DNA from: Artemia franciscana
Lineage: Eukaryota > Arthropoda > Branchiopoda > Anostraca > Artemiidae
Reading direction: 5' to 3'
Length of the DNA stretch: 64,000 nucleotides
NCBI RefSeq assembly: GCF_032884065.1
Contig: NC_088873.1
Coordinates: 25,552,625 to 25,616,624, forward strand
Numbering within the stretch: position 1 is the stretch's first letter; each line of letters starts with the position of its first letter. The notes beneath the pieces were generated by a model, which was not told the origin of the DNA, did not search any database, and was given only the letters and a program-made list of their open reading frames with translations. A program made the translations under genes and the position numbers. This document shows positions 1 through 10,300 of the stretch, in pieces.

Positions 1-211
1 TAAACTTTAACGAAATGAAATATTAAAAGTACCTCCCAGTGCAATAAAATATAATAAATGCATTCTTTAATTGTTTTTCTAGACTTAATCATTTCCCCCA
101 GCCCCCCATTGAACTTCCTGACCGTTAGTGCCGTGAAACGGAGATCAGCACCGCCGGTGGGAATTGTTAAATCCAATGTCGTATTCTTTACCTTGAATCT
201 CTTTGCTTCGA
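1..211 (-). other. Possible exon, unrecognised, running off the left edge
   Basis: On the minus strand a frame stays open from about position 211 to the window edge (roughly 70 codons). It is preceded by a plausible AG splice acceptor (…gatag, at 212-216), just where an in-frame stop falls. The stretch containing TIPTGGADLRFTALTVRKF (about 180-100) looks protein-like. I do not recognise it, and it does not match the expected next part of delta-COP (a charged VRETQE-type helix). It could be an exon, a piece of a transposon, or chance. No clear donor site is visible before the edge. Confidence 0.2.
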
Positions 212-442
212 TGTCCTATCTTAAATGGCAAAAATGCTTATTTCTTGACAATTAAAACTAATACGGAACCTGATTTTTATAATATGATGAACTAAAGTCT
301 AGAGATTGTTACTGATGGCAAAGAGAGAGAAAAAAAGAAAACTAAACAAAAACCAAATAAAATGATAAGAATTCTTGGAATCAGGATCGAGATGAAATTA
401 GGATTAGAAAACATATCGGCATTGTCCCATCACTAATATATA

Positions 443-1480
443 CGAGGGCTGTTTGGAAAGTAACGTCTGATTTCTTGTTATAAAAAAAAATAACACAAAA
501 ATAAATAAAAACACTACATCATAAACGCGTGGAAACTAATTCTTTACACTACTTCTCAACATAATTACAATACACATTTAACCCCTTGTCATATCTCTGC
601 ACTAGCATATTCAAACACGTCTCATATTGTACTAATTTAGAAATTTCCATCCTAAATATCTTCTACCTTTGCCTTGCCCTAGCTTGTGACCAATTTTTTC
701 AATTCTTTATCATAATCAAAGTGCCGAGGTCCAAGACACTTCCTCACACACATATAAAGATTATAATCGATCGGGAATCTCTGATCGACTCTGTTGTAAG
801 AGCCAGTTCAGTCACTCATGGACATACTTGTAAAAAGTAGCGTTTGTGAAATATCCTTGAGACAAAATTTCGGTATTTCGCCCCCCCCCCTCCTTGTGGT
901 CAAAATAATAATAATAAACACAATGAACATGGTCTTCACCATGAACTTCACCGTTCTTGCCTTCTTCAGGTGCAGAGCCCCTTCGTGTGCGACTTGGAAC
1001 TCTGTCGTTTGGTTTCATAGTCTTATTGGAAGTCCATGCTCCGTCACCTCTTACTACGACATCGGAAAAGTCTGCTTTACCTGCCACAAACTTTACCATT
1101 TCATGGCACAAGTCAAATCGTTATTTTATTTCCAACTTGGCAATGATGGCACAAATTTGAACAAACTTTTCGCACCTTGAGGTTCTCGGATACAATGTTG
1201 TATACCAAAGACTTGTACAAATTTAATTTTTTCGCTCTAATTGCAGATTGAACCAATGGTTGAAATCCAAGAGTTCTTTAGCTTTCGACACGTTCTGATA
1301 TGAAGAACTCGACAAAAGACCTCATGCCAACAAAAAACCTGGGCTTTCAACGTGGCATTGTTTCGTTAGGCTTGCTTAGTCAAGATATAAGTTTTTGAAG
1401 CAATTTTGCCCAAAAGAACGTAGAATGCGGCGATGTATCTGCTCTCTCGTCCTCATTACTTTGTGGAAGCACTCGGTACG
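443..1480 (-). mobile_element. Mariner-family transposon remnant
   Basis: Read on the minus strand, the segment keeps broken pieces of a mariner-type DDE transposase: a helix-turn-helix-side segment with LVQSAIRAKKLNLYKSLVYN near 1200-1260, a WTSNKTMKPNDRVPSRTR stretch near 1000, then a FDHKEG block with downstream ILSQGYFTNATFY near 850-900. This is the order seen around the second catalytic aspartate of mariner proteins. A C-terminal RYDKGLNVYCNYVEK block lies near 550-600. The left end begins CGAGGGCTGTTTGGAAAG at 443, directly after a TA dinucleotide, as expected of mariner terminal repeats and their TA target. Stops and frameshifts make it inactive. The other terminal repeat was not located, so the right boundary is only where similarity fades. 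Confidence 0.7.
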
Positions 1481-2102
1481 TAAAAAAAATATAATATATT
1501 AGCTACTACACAGTCGGGAAGGGGATCTGGGCCCAGTGGATACGGAACCGCCAGCTTGCATGAGTAAGGAGTCGCAGTTAGTTCAAAGACACTTTCAAGC
1601 AATTGATTATGCATAATTTTGTTTAACAAAAACAAAAAATTAGAATATGGATTAATAGCAAATTATCAGAACCGTGAAGATCCTTAGTTTCAATTTGTGG
1701 ACCAACTGAAGAAAAATACTTTTTCTTTACCTTTTTAGATCAAATTCGCAGCATAAAACCTCTTCTTAAATCAAGTTTCATCATTACTGTTGTGATTAAA
1801 CACGTTTTCAATTTTTATGTACATCAAGCACGTATATAAGAATTATTCTAGGGATTCCAGAGGCCTCCCCAAGCTTACATGCCTAAACCGCTTCCATGTC
1901 AATTTTTCAAATTTTAGTTTTAGGATTAGTTCCCCCCCCTTTTTTTTTACCAAGACAAAGTTTGAAGTTTTATAATTTTTCCAACCTAGGAAGGTTGGTA
2001 TATGCATATATAAATATATAACAAAGAGCCCTGAATCCACCGGATACAACATTAACTGCTTTCTTTTCGTTATGTCAAAATGATTCTTTTGCAAAAAAAC
2101 TG
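1481..2102. other. No gene seen; AT-rich spacer
   Basis: Between the mariner remnant and the Helitron helicase relic I see only AT-rich sequence with homopolymer runs and short random frames. It may hold the unrecognised far ends of either element. Confidence 0.4.
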
Positions 2103-4298
2103 CTGTATTTTGAAGTGCCTACGTATTACACGTGGAATGCTAATAAGAAATCATTTGAACGTCGAAAACGGGGTGAGTCAGTTGACGGCCAAACTAACAT
2201 CTTCAAAGAAACCACGATAGGAAGAATCTACACCATTCAAGATGAATGCTTCTTTCTCCGCCTGCTTTTGGTTAATGTACCCGGCCCAACGTCTTTTGAG
2301 AATTTTGGGAACTGCAAACGGGATTATACATGACACCTACCGTAGTGCATGTCAAGCTCTGAATTTATTGGAAAACGACCAACACTGGGATAATTACATC
2401 AATGACGCATGCGAAACGGCAACTCAAAGTCAAAAGCATTTCAAAGCAAACGTCAACTCCAAAAGCTTTTGGAAACTGTAAACGGGACTATACATGACAC
2501 CTACCGTAGTGCATGCCAAGCTCTGAATTTATTGGAAAACGATCAACACTGGGATAATTGTATCAATGACGCATGTGAAACGTCAACCCAAGTCAAATTC
2601 GTGCATTATTTGGAATCATATTGACAACTTGCTCTCCTTCATCTCCTACAGAGTTATGGGAGAAATACAAATTGCAAATGGCCGAGAATATACTCCACCA
2701 AATACGGCTAGAGAGGTCAGATATGACCTTGGACTTTACAACAGAAGTTTAACTGTACTTTAGTTATAATTGAAGATTTGTGCTTATCTATGGCAAACAA
2801 ACCTCTCAAGCATTTGGGAATGCCTTCACCTAATCGTACTGCTGCTATTTCTACATGTGTAGAATTGGATCGTGAACAAAGTTACAAAAGGATTGATCTA
2901 TTGTCGTATGTACAAAAACATATTTCTACGTTAACTTCTGCACAAAAAGGCATTTATGATCAGATAATGTATTGTGTCGATAACCAAGCTGGAAAAATCT
3001 TCTTCTTGGATGCGCCAGGAGGTACTGGTAAAACGTTTCTAATTAGACTGCTTCTGACATCAATTCGATCCAAAAATGAGATAGCGTTGGCCCTTGCGTC
3101 GTCCGGAATAGCCGCAACGTTGCTGCCTGGTGGGAGAACTGCTCATTCCGTTTTGAGATTACCTCTGAATATGGAATCCACAGAAACTCCCATGTGCAAT
3201 ATTTCCAAATCATGTGGGATGGGCAAAGTATTGCAGCAATGCAAACTTATTGTTTGGGACGAGTGCATAATGGCGCACAAAAAATCGCTCAAGACTCTCG
3301 AGCGATCATTGCGAGGAAATTCTAAACCCTTTGGCAGCACATTAATATTTGCTTGCGGGAGATTTCAGGCAAACATTATCTATTATTGCTAGATCTACAC
3401 CTGCTGATGAAATAAATGCTTGCCTGAAAAATACTTATTTGTGGGCACACGTAAATACATTAAAATTAACTATAAATATGAGCGTCCGATTGCAAAACGA
3501 TCACTCTGGTGAAACATTTTCAGATCAATTGCTAACAATTGGAAACAGAATATTCCCAGTTGACTCAATTTCAGGACATATACAACTGACTCCTGAATTC
3601 TGTAATTTAGCGACGTCAAAAAATGATTTGGTTGAAAAGGTATTTCCGAATATTCTAACCAATTATAAAAATCATAAATGGCTAAGTGAACGAGCGATTC
3701 TGGCAGCCAAGAACAAAGACGTCCACAAAATCAACAATATTATTCTGACCAAGATTCGAGACCAGGAAGTTATTTACAAGTCAGTCGGCACAGTTCTGGA
3801 ATCAAATGAAGCGGTTAATTATCCATCAGAATTTTTAAATTCCCTGGATCTCCCAGGGTTTCCACCACACGTGCTACAACTAAAAATAGGTGTACCAATA
3901 ATACTGTTGCAAAATATTAACCCAACCAAAACTTTGCAATGGCACACGACTTGCCGTAAAAAAACAAAACAAAGGAAAACGTAATAGAGGCAAAAATCCT
4001 GACAGGGTCTTCCAAGGGTGAGGATGTTCTTATTCCTCGCATTCCCATGATTTCAACGGATCTACCTTTTCAATTTAAAAGATTGCAATTCCCAATTCGA
4101 TTAACATTTGCAATGACCATCAACAAAGCTCAAGGGCAATCATTAGAAAAATACGGTATAGATCTTGATACAGATTGTTTTTCCCATGAACAATTACATG
4201 TTGCATGTTCGAGGGTCGGTAAACCGGACAATCTATTTATATGCACAGACAATGGGATAGCGAAGAATGTTGTATATCCACAAGTTTTACGCAGTTAA
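2103..4298 (+). pseudogene. Helitron Pif1-like helicase relic (C-terminal half)
   Basis: This is the C-terminal DNA helicase half of a Helitron Rep/helicase protein, broken into several frames. In order one sees a YYTWNANKKSFERRKRG block (2115-2180), a FLRLLLVNVPGPTSFEN block (about 2250-2310), the DTYRSACQALNLLENDQHWD block (twice), Walker A in DAPGGTGKTFL (about 3009-3040), Walker B in IVWDECIMAHK (about 3255-3285), then after a +1 frameshift near 3350 the AGDFRQTLSII block. The last frame carries TINKAQGQSLEKYGIDLDTD, the ACSRVGKPDNLF helicase motif, and a stop at 4296-4298. The Rep nuclease (two-His, two-Tyr) half is absent, so the copy is 5' truncated. Frameshifts near 2330, 2600, 3350 and 3985 rule out a functional enzyme. 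It lies in the large intron or 3' flank of delta-COP, on the opposite strand. Confidence 0.85.
2308..2600 (+). repeat. Tandem duplication inside the helicase relic, period 164 bp
   Basis: The segment with TGACACCTACCG at 2331 recurs at 2495, exactly 164 bp later, with a few substitutions. The two copies (about 2308-2435 and 2472-2600) both encode the DTYRSACQALNLLENDQHWD block. A full-length helicase has this block once, so it is a local duplication after insertion or in a decayed lineage. Confidence 0.85.
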
Positions 4299-4475
4299 AA
4301 ATTAGCACCTTGCATACGTGTTGCTTTAAGGGAGGGGGGGGGTTAGGCTTGCGGCTCAGAGAGAAATTACCAAAAGAAAGTGTTTCGATGTATTACAAAA
4401 ACAACGCGAAACCTGGCGTCGAGGAATTAAAATATCTTTGAAAATACCGCAATAGAACACAAGGGCCAATGAGAA

Positions 4476-4541
4476 TCCATATATAGAAGCCTGCCGCGTG
4501 CCGTGCTGGGGCTCGGCAGCGAAGCCGCCGGGACCAAGCTA

Positions 4542-4542
<1 letters not shown>
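4476..4542 (+). mobile_element. Helitron 3' terminus or 67-bp Helitron-like micro-element
   Basis: The segment starts TCCATATATAGAAGCCTGCC after an A and ends AAGCTAG before a T. Those are Helitron features: 5' TC, 3' CTRR, and insertion between A and T with no target duplication. A short GC-rich hairpin (CGGC…GCCG, about 4513-4526) sits just upstream of CTAG, as Helitron 3' ends require. It could simply be the 3' end of the helicase-bearing Helitron, whose stop codon is 178 bp upstream. However, the same first ~28 bases open a 50-bp element at 42782, which suggests a separate tiny element nested here. Confidence 0.6.

Positions 4543-4607
<65 letters not shown>
4543..4607. repeat. (TA)n microsatellite, 65 bp
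   Basis: An uninterrupted TA dinucleotide tract begins at the base directly after the Helitron-type CTAG terminus. Helitrons insert at AT dinucleotides, so the element either landed in a TA tract or the tract grew from its flank. Confidence 0.95.
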
Positions 4608-4611
<4 letters not shown>

Positions 4612-4815
4612 CTCTGTTCATAAGAACCCGACTTTTATTTCCTCAATAATCTAAATTTGGTCTCTAATACTTACTTGAATAATTTTTTTTTATCTATATT
4701 CTTTTTAATAACCTGCCTTAAATTATACTTTCTAAACATTTGTACAAGTATAATGTTAATATGGCATCCTGGTGACTTTTTTTTTGAAAATTCAAACTAA
4801 CTCCTTCAGTCCTAC

Positions 4816-5077
4816 CTTTTCATCATGAGAATCCATTTCAGTAAACGTTCTAATTTGTGACAGATTAACACTCTCTCGGTATCCAAGAGCGACTACCTCA
4901 TCAAAAGCAAATGTTAGCTGAAAAGAATTATCCAGGACACATGCTTCATCAATCGTTAAACAATACTCTTGAACAATTTTTGCAAATAGTCTTAAAGATT
5001 CCAAATCTTCTAAAATGTTTGACGCCTTTGTGGTGATCAAAACAACATAAAGTTTTTCCAACGGCTGATAAACGTAC
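4816..5077 (-). CDS. ARCN1: Coatomer subunit delta, coding exon 2
   Basis: This exon encodes 87 residues of delta-COP, the medium-chain-adaptin-like subunit of the COPI coat that works in retrograde Golgi-to-ER and intra-Golgi traffic on cytosolic membrane faces. It starts after a …ccttatag acceptor; its first G completes the arginine codon begun by exon 1. It then reads YVYQPLEKLYVVLITTKASN, ILEDLESLRLFAKIV, FAFDEVVALGYRESVNLSQI and RTFTEMDSHDEK, ending at an AAG|gtagga donor. These blocks lie in the N-terminal longin-like domain and match the conserved order in animal delta-COP without gaps. No stop or frameshift is present. The rest of the protein (charged linker and mu-homology domain) was not found at 1-4815 and should lie past the left edge. 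The 9.9 kb intron between the two exons contains a hAT element and tandem repeats. Confidence 0.93.
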
Positions 5078-5479
5078 CTATAAGGAAGTTTTATTAGTTT
5101 TATATACTCTTTCAACTAGTTTTAAGAATTTTCTTGTAAACTGTAGCACTTCTGACTGGTGTCTGATCACTTAGGTCCCTGAATAACTCACGATCCAAGA
5201 AAGGTAAATGTAGTTCTATAGCACTAAAAAACAAGAACAAGAGCTCATGTGGCACTTGTAACAAGGTCGGAACCTAAAATTAGACTCGGTGCTCAAGAGT
5301 AACGTCGAGTTCGTAGATCTTGTGGCCTACATTTAGAAGTGGGGGAGGGGGATTAAATTAAGAGACAAACAAAACATTTTTAAACAGGTAAGGTGATAAT
5401 CATTAGAGCCGAATTGAAAATGGGGCGTCTAAGACACGAAATCTTTCTGTACATACAGTTTCAGTAAGATCCGATCACT

Positions 5480-6600
5480 CATTTGTAAAATAAATATACA
5501 TCAATTTTCACGAATTTCTCTCCCTCCAGCCCCCCATATGGTCAGATCGGGGCAACGACTGTTTTCACGTCAATCTGTGCAGGCCCCTGACACACCTGCC
5601 AATTTTCATCGTCCTAGGACGTCAAGAAGCACCGAACTCACCAAAGCACTAGAAATCCCTCCAACTCCCCCAAAGAGATCGGATCCGGTCCAGTTATGTC
5701 GATCACCTATCTAGAACTTGTGCTTATTCTCGAACTCGCCAAAGCACTAGAAATCCCTCCAACTCCCCCAAATAGATCAGATCCAGTCCAGTTATGTCAA
5801 TCACGTATCTACAACTTGTGTTTATTCTCCCCATCAAGTTTTATCACGACCTCTCCACTCGAAGGGTTTCCCAAGATTTCCGGTTTCCTAGATTTGCGGT
5901 TCTCCCCTCCACCCCCCAGTGTCCCCAGATCTGATCTGAACTCAAAATCGAGCATCTAAGGTCTTACTATATATCAAGTTTCATTAAGATCCAATCACCC
6001 ATTCGAAAGATAAACATACCTCAATTTTCACGATTTCCCCTCCCTCCAGCCCCCCCCCATATGGTCGAATCAGGGAAACGATTGTTATCAAGTCAATTTG
6101 TGCGGATCCCTGACACGCCTACAAATTTTCATCGCCTTAGCAAGTCCAGAAGCACCGAATTCACCAAAGCACTGAAACCCCCCCCCCCCCCAACTCCCCC
6201 AAAGAAAGCGAATCCGGTCCAGTTACGTCAATCACGTATCTAGACTTTAAGTTTATTCTTCCCACCAAGTTTTAGCCCGATCTCTCCACTCTAAGCGTTT
6301 TCCAAGATTTAAAATAAGAGCTCTGAGACATGAGGTCTTTTTAAATATCAAATTTCATTAAGCCGATCATCTGTTCGTTAGTTAAAAATACCTCATTTAA
6401 TCTAATTTTTCCTAATTAACCGTCCCTCTACTACCCCCCCCCAGATGGTCGAATCGGGGGAGCGACTATTTCTAATTTAATCTGATCTGGTCCCTGATAC
6501 GCCTGCCAACTTTCATCGTCCTAGCTTATCTGGAAGTGCCCGAGCTAGCGAAACCGGGACCGACAGACAGAAATATTGGTCGCTATATGGCAGTTGGCCG
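5480..6600 (-). repeat. Dispersed tandem repeat family C, cluster 1
   Basis: Related units repeat across this span. The motif around CCCTCCAGCCCCCC and the following ATGGTC occurs near 5525, 6042 and 6425. A block of about 100 bp around CCAAAGCACTAGAAATCCCTC is directly duplicated (about 5632-5730 and 5731-5830) and occurs again near 6165. The same family, in the opposite orientation, forms the cluster at 54360-55345. Both clusters have the same outer end: a GACAGACAGA-type tract next to an AAACCGGGACCG block. The open frames inside are low-complexity proline-rich readings, not genes. A perfect 15-bp palindrome (TTGGCCGACGGCCAA) lies at the outer end, 6594-6608. Confidence 0.75.
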
Positions 6601-6609
6601 ACGGCCAAG

Positions 6610-7039
6610 TGCCATAAAAATGCAAAAGGCTAGTGGGAGATCAATATATTATGAAGGAATGGATTTACTGTTAAAAGAAGAAAGCAAAAGGGGTCGGTCG
6701 AAACGAGCCTCCCGAAATAAGTGACTATTTTACAACAAAAACAAGTGAGAAAAAGGGACTACCAAGAGTCACTCAGAGCAGGCAGAGGAACGACTTATGA
6801 TCATCACATCCATCTGAAAGCCCGCGAGGTTACGAAAAAGAAGGCTGGAATTCTTGTTTTATCTTTAATTAATTTATTTGCTCATACAAAAAGAAAACTT
6901 TAATGATAGCACAACTGCGATTAAGATACAAGGAACATATAACAATAGCAAAAGAGAATTTTTGGATGTTTGCGAACAGGAATAAATCGTAGGATTCATG
7001 AACATAAGTAAGTGTAACAAATCTCTGGTAGAATTAAAC
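6610..7039. other. No gene seen
   Basis: Intronic sequence of delta-COP between the repeat cluster and the hAT element. Short frames here have no recognisable motif. Confidence 0.4.
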
Positions 7040-9599
7040 ATAACGTAATTAGCGTCATCACTTCCCAGGCTTTTTTGAAAAGCGATCGATCAGTTCAGAT
7101 TTCCTCTTCAAACCAAATACTTCCACAGATTCAGCATCTTCTGGCCTTTCCCTTTCTTCGGAACGAGCAATTATTGACCTTCCAGTATGCCAGACCAATG
7201 TTCAAAAAATCATTCTCTTCTACTGCTTTCTTCAGACGTTTTCCTGCCTCTTTCAGAAAAGTATCACTGATTCGTTTTACTTGTGTTTAACCATCTCTTT
7301 TTTCTGTAAAATGTCGTGACTCTAGCTCCGCTATTTTCTGCTTCCTCTTGAGCAGGTCTTGGACTTCCAATTCAGCATCTTTTTTTCAGCTTCAAGCCTT
7401 TCTTTTATTCATCTTTTTTTCGTTCAATAAAGTAAAGTTCATAGCTCTAGCTGATCTGCCCAGACTAAGCAGCTTTTTTGTGATCAGCACGAGCTAGGGA
7501 TTGTTCTCATAGTTGCACAGAGCATGAGCAACGAAAGCTTTAGCGTTTAAGGTCTGCTCCTCTGTATGGGCTTGGATGTTAGTCACCAATTGAGCTGACG
7601 AGAAAATTCTCGCTCCACGTCTGCATTTACATGGCAGAGCAAAAGAGCTGGTCTAACTACTCGACCTAAGGCATGATATTTCACATCACCACCTGGTACC
7701 TTCAGTTCTAGGATCTTTTGACAATAGGTATCGATTCCTGTACTGTTCGTGGGTGGTGACACAGTGTCCGACTCTAATAGTAACCATTCTCCCTTGACTT
7801 TCTCTATGTTCGTCTCAAACAAAAATTCTCTTGCGACGTAGAGAACATCACTGCAACCCATCGGACGGGAATTTGGCTTAAGAAGGCTGAGACAGTTGAA
7901 GCTTCGGAAATACTCATTGATCATAGGGCATTTTACCAGCAAATACTTTACAGCAGCTTTGATGTGCTTCATAACTCATAGGAAAAAAGCTTCCTGTCTT
8001 TCTTAGTCACTTTCGAAGAAGCTGTAGGTGCCAGGATCCGTTCGTTACACAAAGGTTGCTCTAAATACACTTCTTCGTCCCTGTCTACGCTTTCAAACCC
8101 AACGGCGAGGTGATGGTTGACACCACGGGACGTACAATTTGTTCGAGAAGAACTGTGTATAAGCGACACAACTCAAAATTCAGAGCACGAATCGAACGGC
8201 TCTTGTCGTTGAAACACTCCAGTAAAAGTAGTAAATGAACGCTGAAACTCGATTTCAGCTTTCATTGTTGGTTTTCTTAGTCAACTGACAATTTTCAGAT
8301 GCTTCGAATCTGAAACAGTGCTTTAAGCTCTTTTTCTTTGGCACAAATTCCAGAAAATATTATATTAGAGCAAACCATTGCTCGGTCAAGCGGTCTACAG
8401 CTTCTCCTATGGCAAGCCACCTAGTGGAGACATGCTTTACGAACTTAAGTCACGGAGCATTAACTTTTAGCTGCCGCTGGCTAAAATCGTCCGAACAAGC
8501 AGTCGTTATTTATAACTCGTTTTTGCTCCTTCAACCAGTACCAGACCCTTACTTGAAGCTTTCACCCCAGAATTATTTGTGGTCTCATCATATTCTAGTA
8601 CAAAGTCAAACATCTGGATGTCTTCAACCAGAATTCTCCTAAAATAAGGATAAATTGCCTCTGTCAACAAGTAGGTCATTTTTTTGGTATTTAATGACAA
8701 TCCTTCCGGGACAGCACCCGGGAACACAGTTCAAAAGACATCGGCAACACCATCACACGAAGATGCCGCAAAAACTGGCTATGACCTTTAAAACCCATGT
8801 TATTTCTGCCTTTGAAGCCGCATCTCTCACACAGAACATCTCAAGCTTCTTCTCTGGTACAGCATTTCCAGCTTGTGACTTGTTTTAGGTTGAAGTTGAT
8901 CCAGTGAGTCTGAGTTGACATGGGTTTAGTAGAGTAGACAGGTTCATCTTGTGTTCTTTTTTGACGGCATATTGAAGAAGAGCTTGAAACACTTTTTGGC
9001 AAGGCACACCACTCTTGGACTATGTGTCCAGTACCGTCTTTCCTACCAAACCAGTTTTCCGAAAATTTCGTCTTACCCATCACTGAGTGACCTGAAAAAA
9101 TAACAGGTGTTAGAATTGATTTAGAAAGCCTTTACACCAATCCACATATTTATGCAAACAAGTATAAACTCATTAAACCAATGAAACACGCTTATTCCTT
9201 CTTACGTTTTAACGTCCCTTAATCTTATAGGTCTTCATTTGTACCCTCTAAAGGAATCAGTCAAATACAAAAACAGGAGGAGATACTGGAAACATAACTT
9301 AAGAATCTGGGCCAAAATGTCCATCTTCTAAGCAGCCAGTTTGGATGGATGCTCAGTGAATAGATGCCTGTCATTGGATGGATGGATGCTCAGTGAAGCA
9401 GCTACGTAAGGATTATTTATCAAGAGTGAACTTACCTTTTCTAGGGATTTGAATGTCCAACCTTACGTTAGTTCACTAAATTGCTGAAAAAAAGCACAAA
9501 ATATGAACAAGAAGCGACTTTAGTGACAAATTCAATGAAAAAGTGACACATCCTAAAAAAGTGACAAAAAGTCAAAAAAAGGACTGCGGGAGATCCCTG
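7040..9599 (-). mobile_element. hAT DNA transposon, copy 1
   Basis: The element starts at 9599 on the minus strand with CAGGGATCTCCCGCAGTCC, a typical hAT-style terminal sequence. A leader of about 500 bp rich in GTGACA and GTCACT words precedes the coding remnant. A second copy with the same leader and terminus starts at 60964 on the plus strand. The downstream end near 7040 is placed only by the fading of coding-like sequence; a matching inverted end was not found. It lies in the delta-COP intron, in the same orientation as the gene. Confidence 0.75.
7583..9083 (-). pseudogene. hAT transposase remnant
   Basis: The minus-strand reading begins MMGKTKFSENWFGRKDG at 9083 and keeps QTHWINFNLKQVTSWKC, then, after several frame breaks, a DFVLEYDETTNNSGVKASSK region (about 8600) and ends with ALLLCHVNADVEREFSRQ near 7600. 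The last block is the hAT C-terminal dimerisation motif. Compared with copy 2, the N-terminal part has lost the C-x2-C pair, so its zinc-binding (BED-like) finger is broken. At least three frameshifts and stops make it non-functional. Downstream (7300-7560, minus strand) a charged coiled-coil-like reading may be the degraded tail. Confidence 0.75.
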
Positions 9600-9899
9600 A
9601 AATACCGATGACGATTTATTACATATTACACTAATATAAGTAAATTGATGGTTCTAGACATGCCAATTTCGAGAAAAATTATTTTCTGCAAGTCTAAGCA
9701 GTGTTTAAGGTTTTAGTGTCGGAGTGAAAAAAAAGACTCTATATACAACAAAAGATGTTTCCGGGGTCATGCGTATTCTCCACCGGCATATTCTCCCCAA
9801 ATGTAAAATTAAGACAAATAAAAATAATGAAAAAAAGAAAGGATTCTGGAAAATTCTACCTAAATTCCAATATATATGCAGAACATATAGTGTAGTATC

Positions 9900-10300
9900 A
9901 AACACTTGGTGGTAACTAACTGTAAGTAAGGAACAAATTGGGCTAATAGTAACCAAAATTCTAAAAATATGGAATATCAATAACAACCCATATATTAAAA
10001 CAGTTGGTTTTTTATGCTGGTTCCAAATATACCATATTTATTAAGTTTAAGGTTACCCCTCACATGCTACGAGCCTTAGAAAAATTGCCCGATTTTCAAA
10101 AAAGGGGGGAAACGCCCAGAAAAACGTAGGTGATATTAATGAAAATCACATCATTATTAAGCATATTACAGAACCCTACTGCGGAGGTTTCAAGCTAATT
10201 TATACATAAAAATGTTGAACTTTATTGGTTATAAAGCTCTTTCAAATTGATAAAAAAAAAAATGTGCCGCGGGAAAGTGGCGTTTTCTGCCATTTTGTGG
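9900..10300 (-). repeat. Dispersed repeat family B, fragment
   Basis: The segment carrying GTAACTAACTGTAAGTAAGG and following words resembles, in reverse orientation, the ends of the repeats at 46640-47360 and 18190-18860. It is diverged and partial. Confidence 0.5.

Noticed and set aside
4427..4621. 64-codon minus-strand frame with alternating Tyr-Ile
   Set aside because: It is the translation of the (TA)n microsatellite and Helitron end.
5696..5959. Proline-rich 87-codon frame as a secreted or structural protein
   Set aside because: It falls in repeat family C, recurs in the inverted cluster, and is not conserved as a frame.
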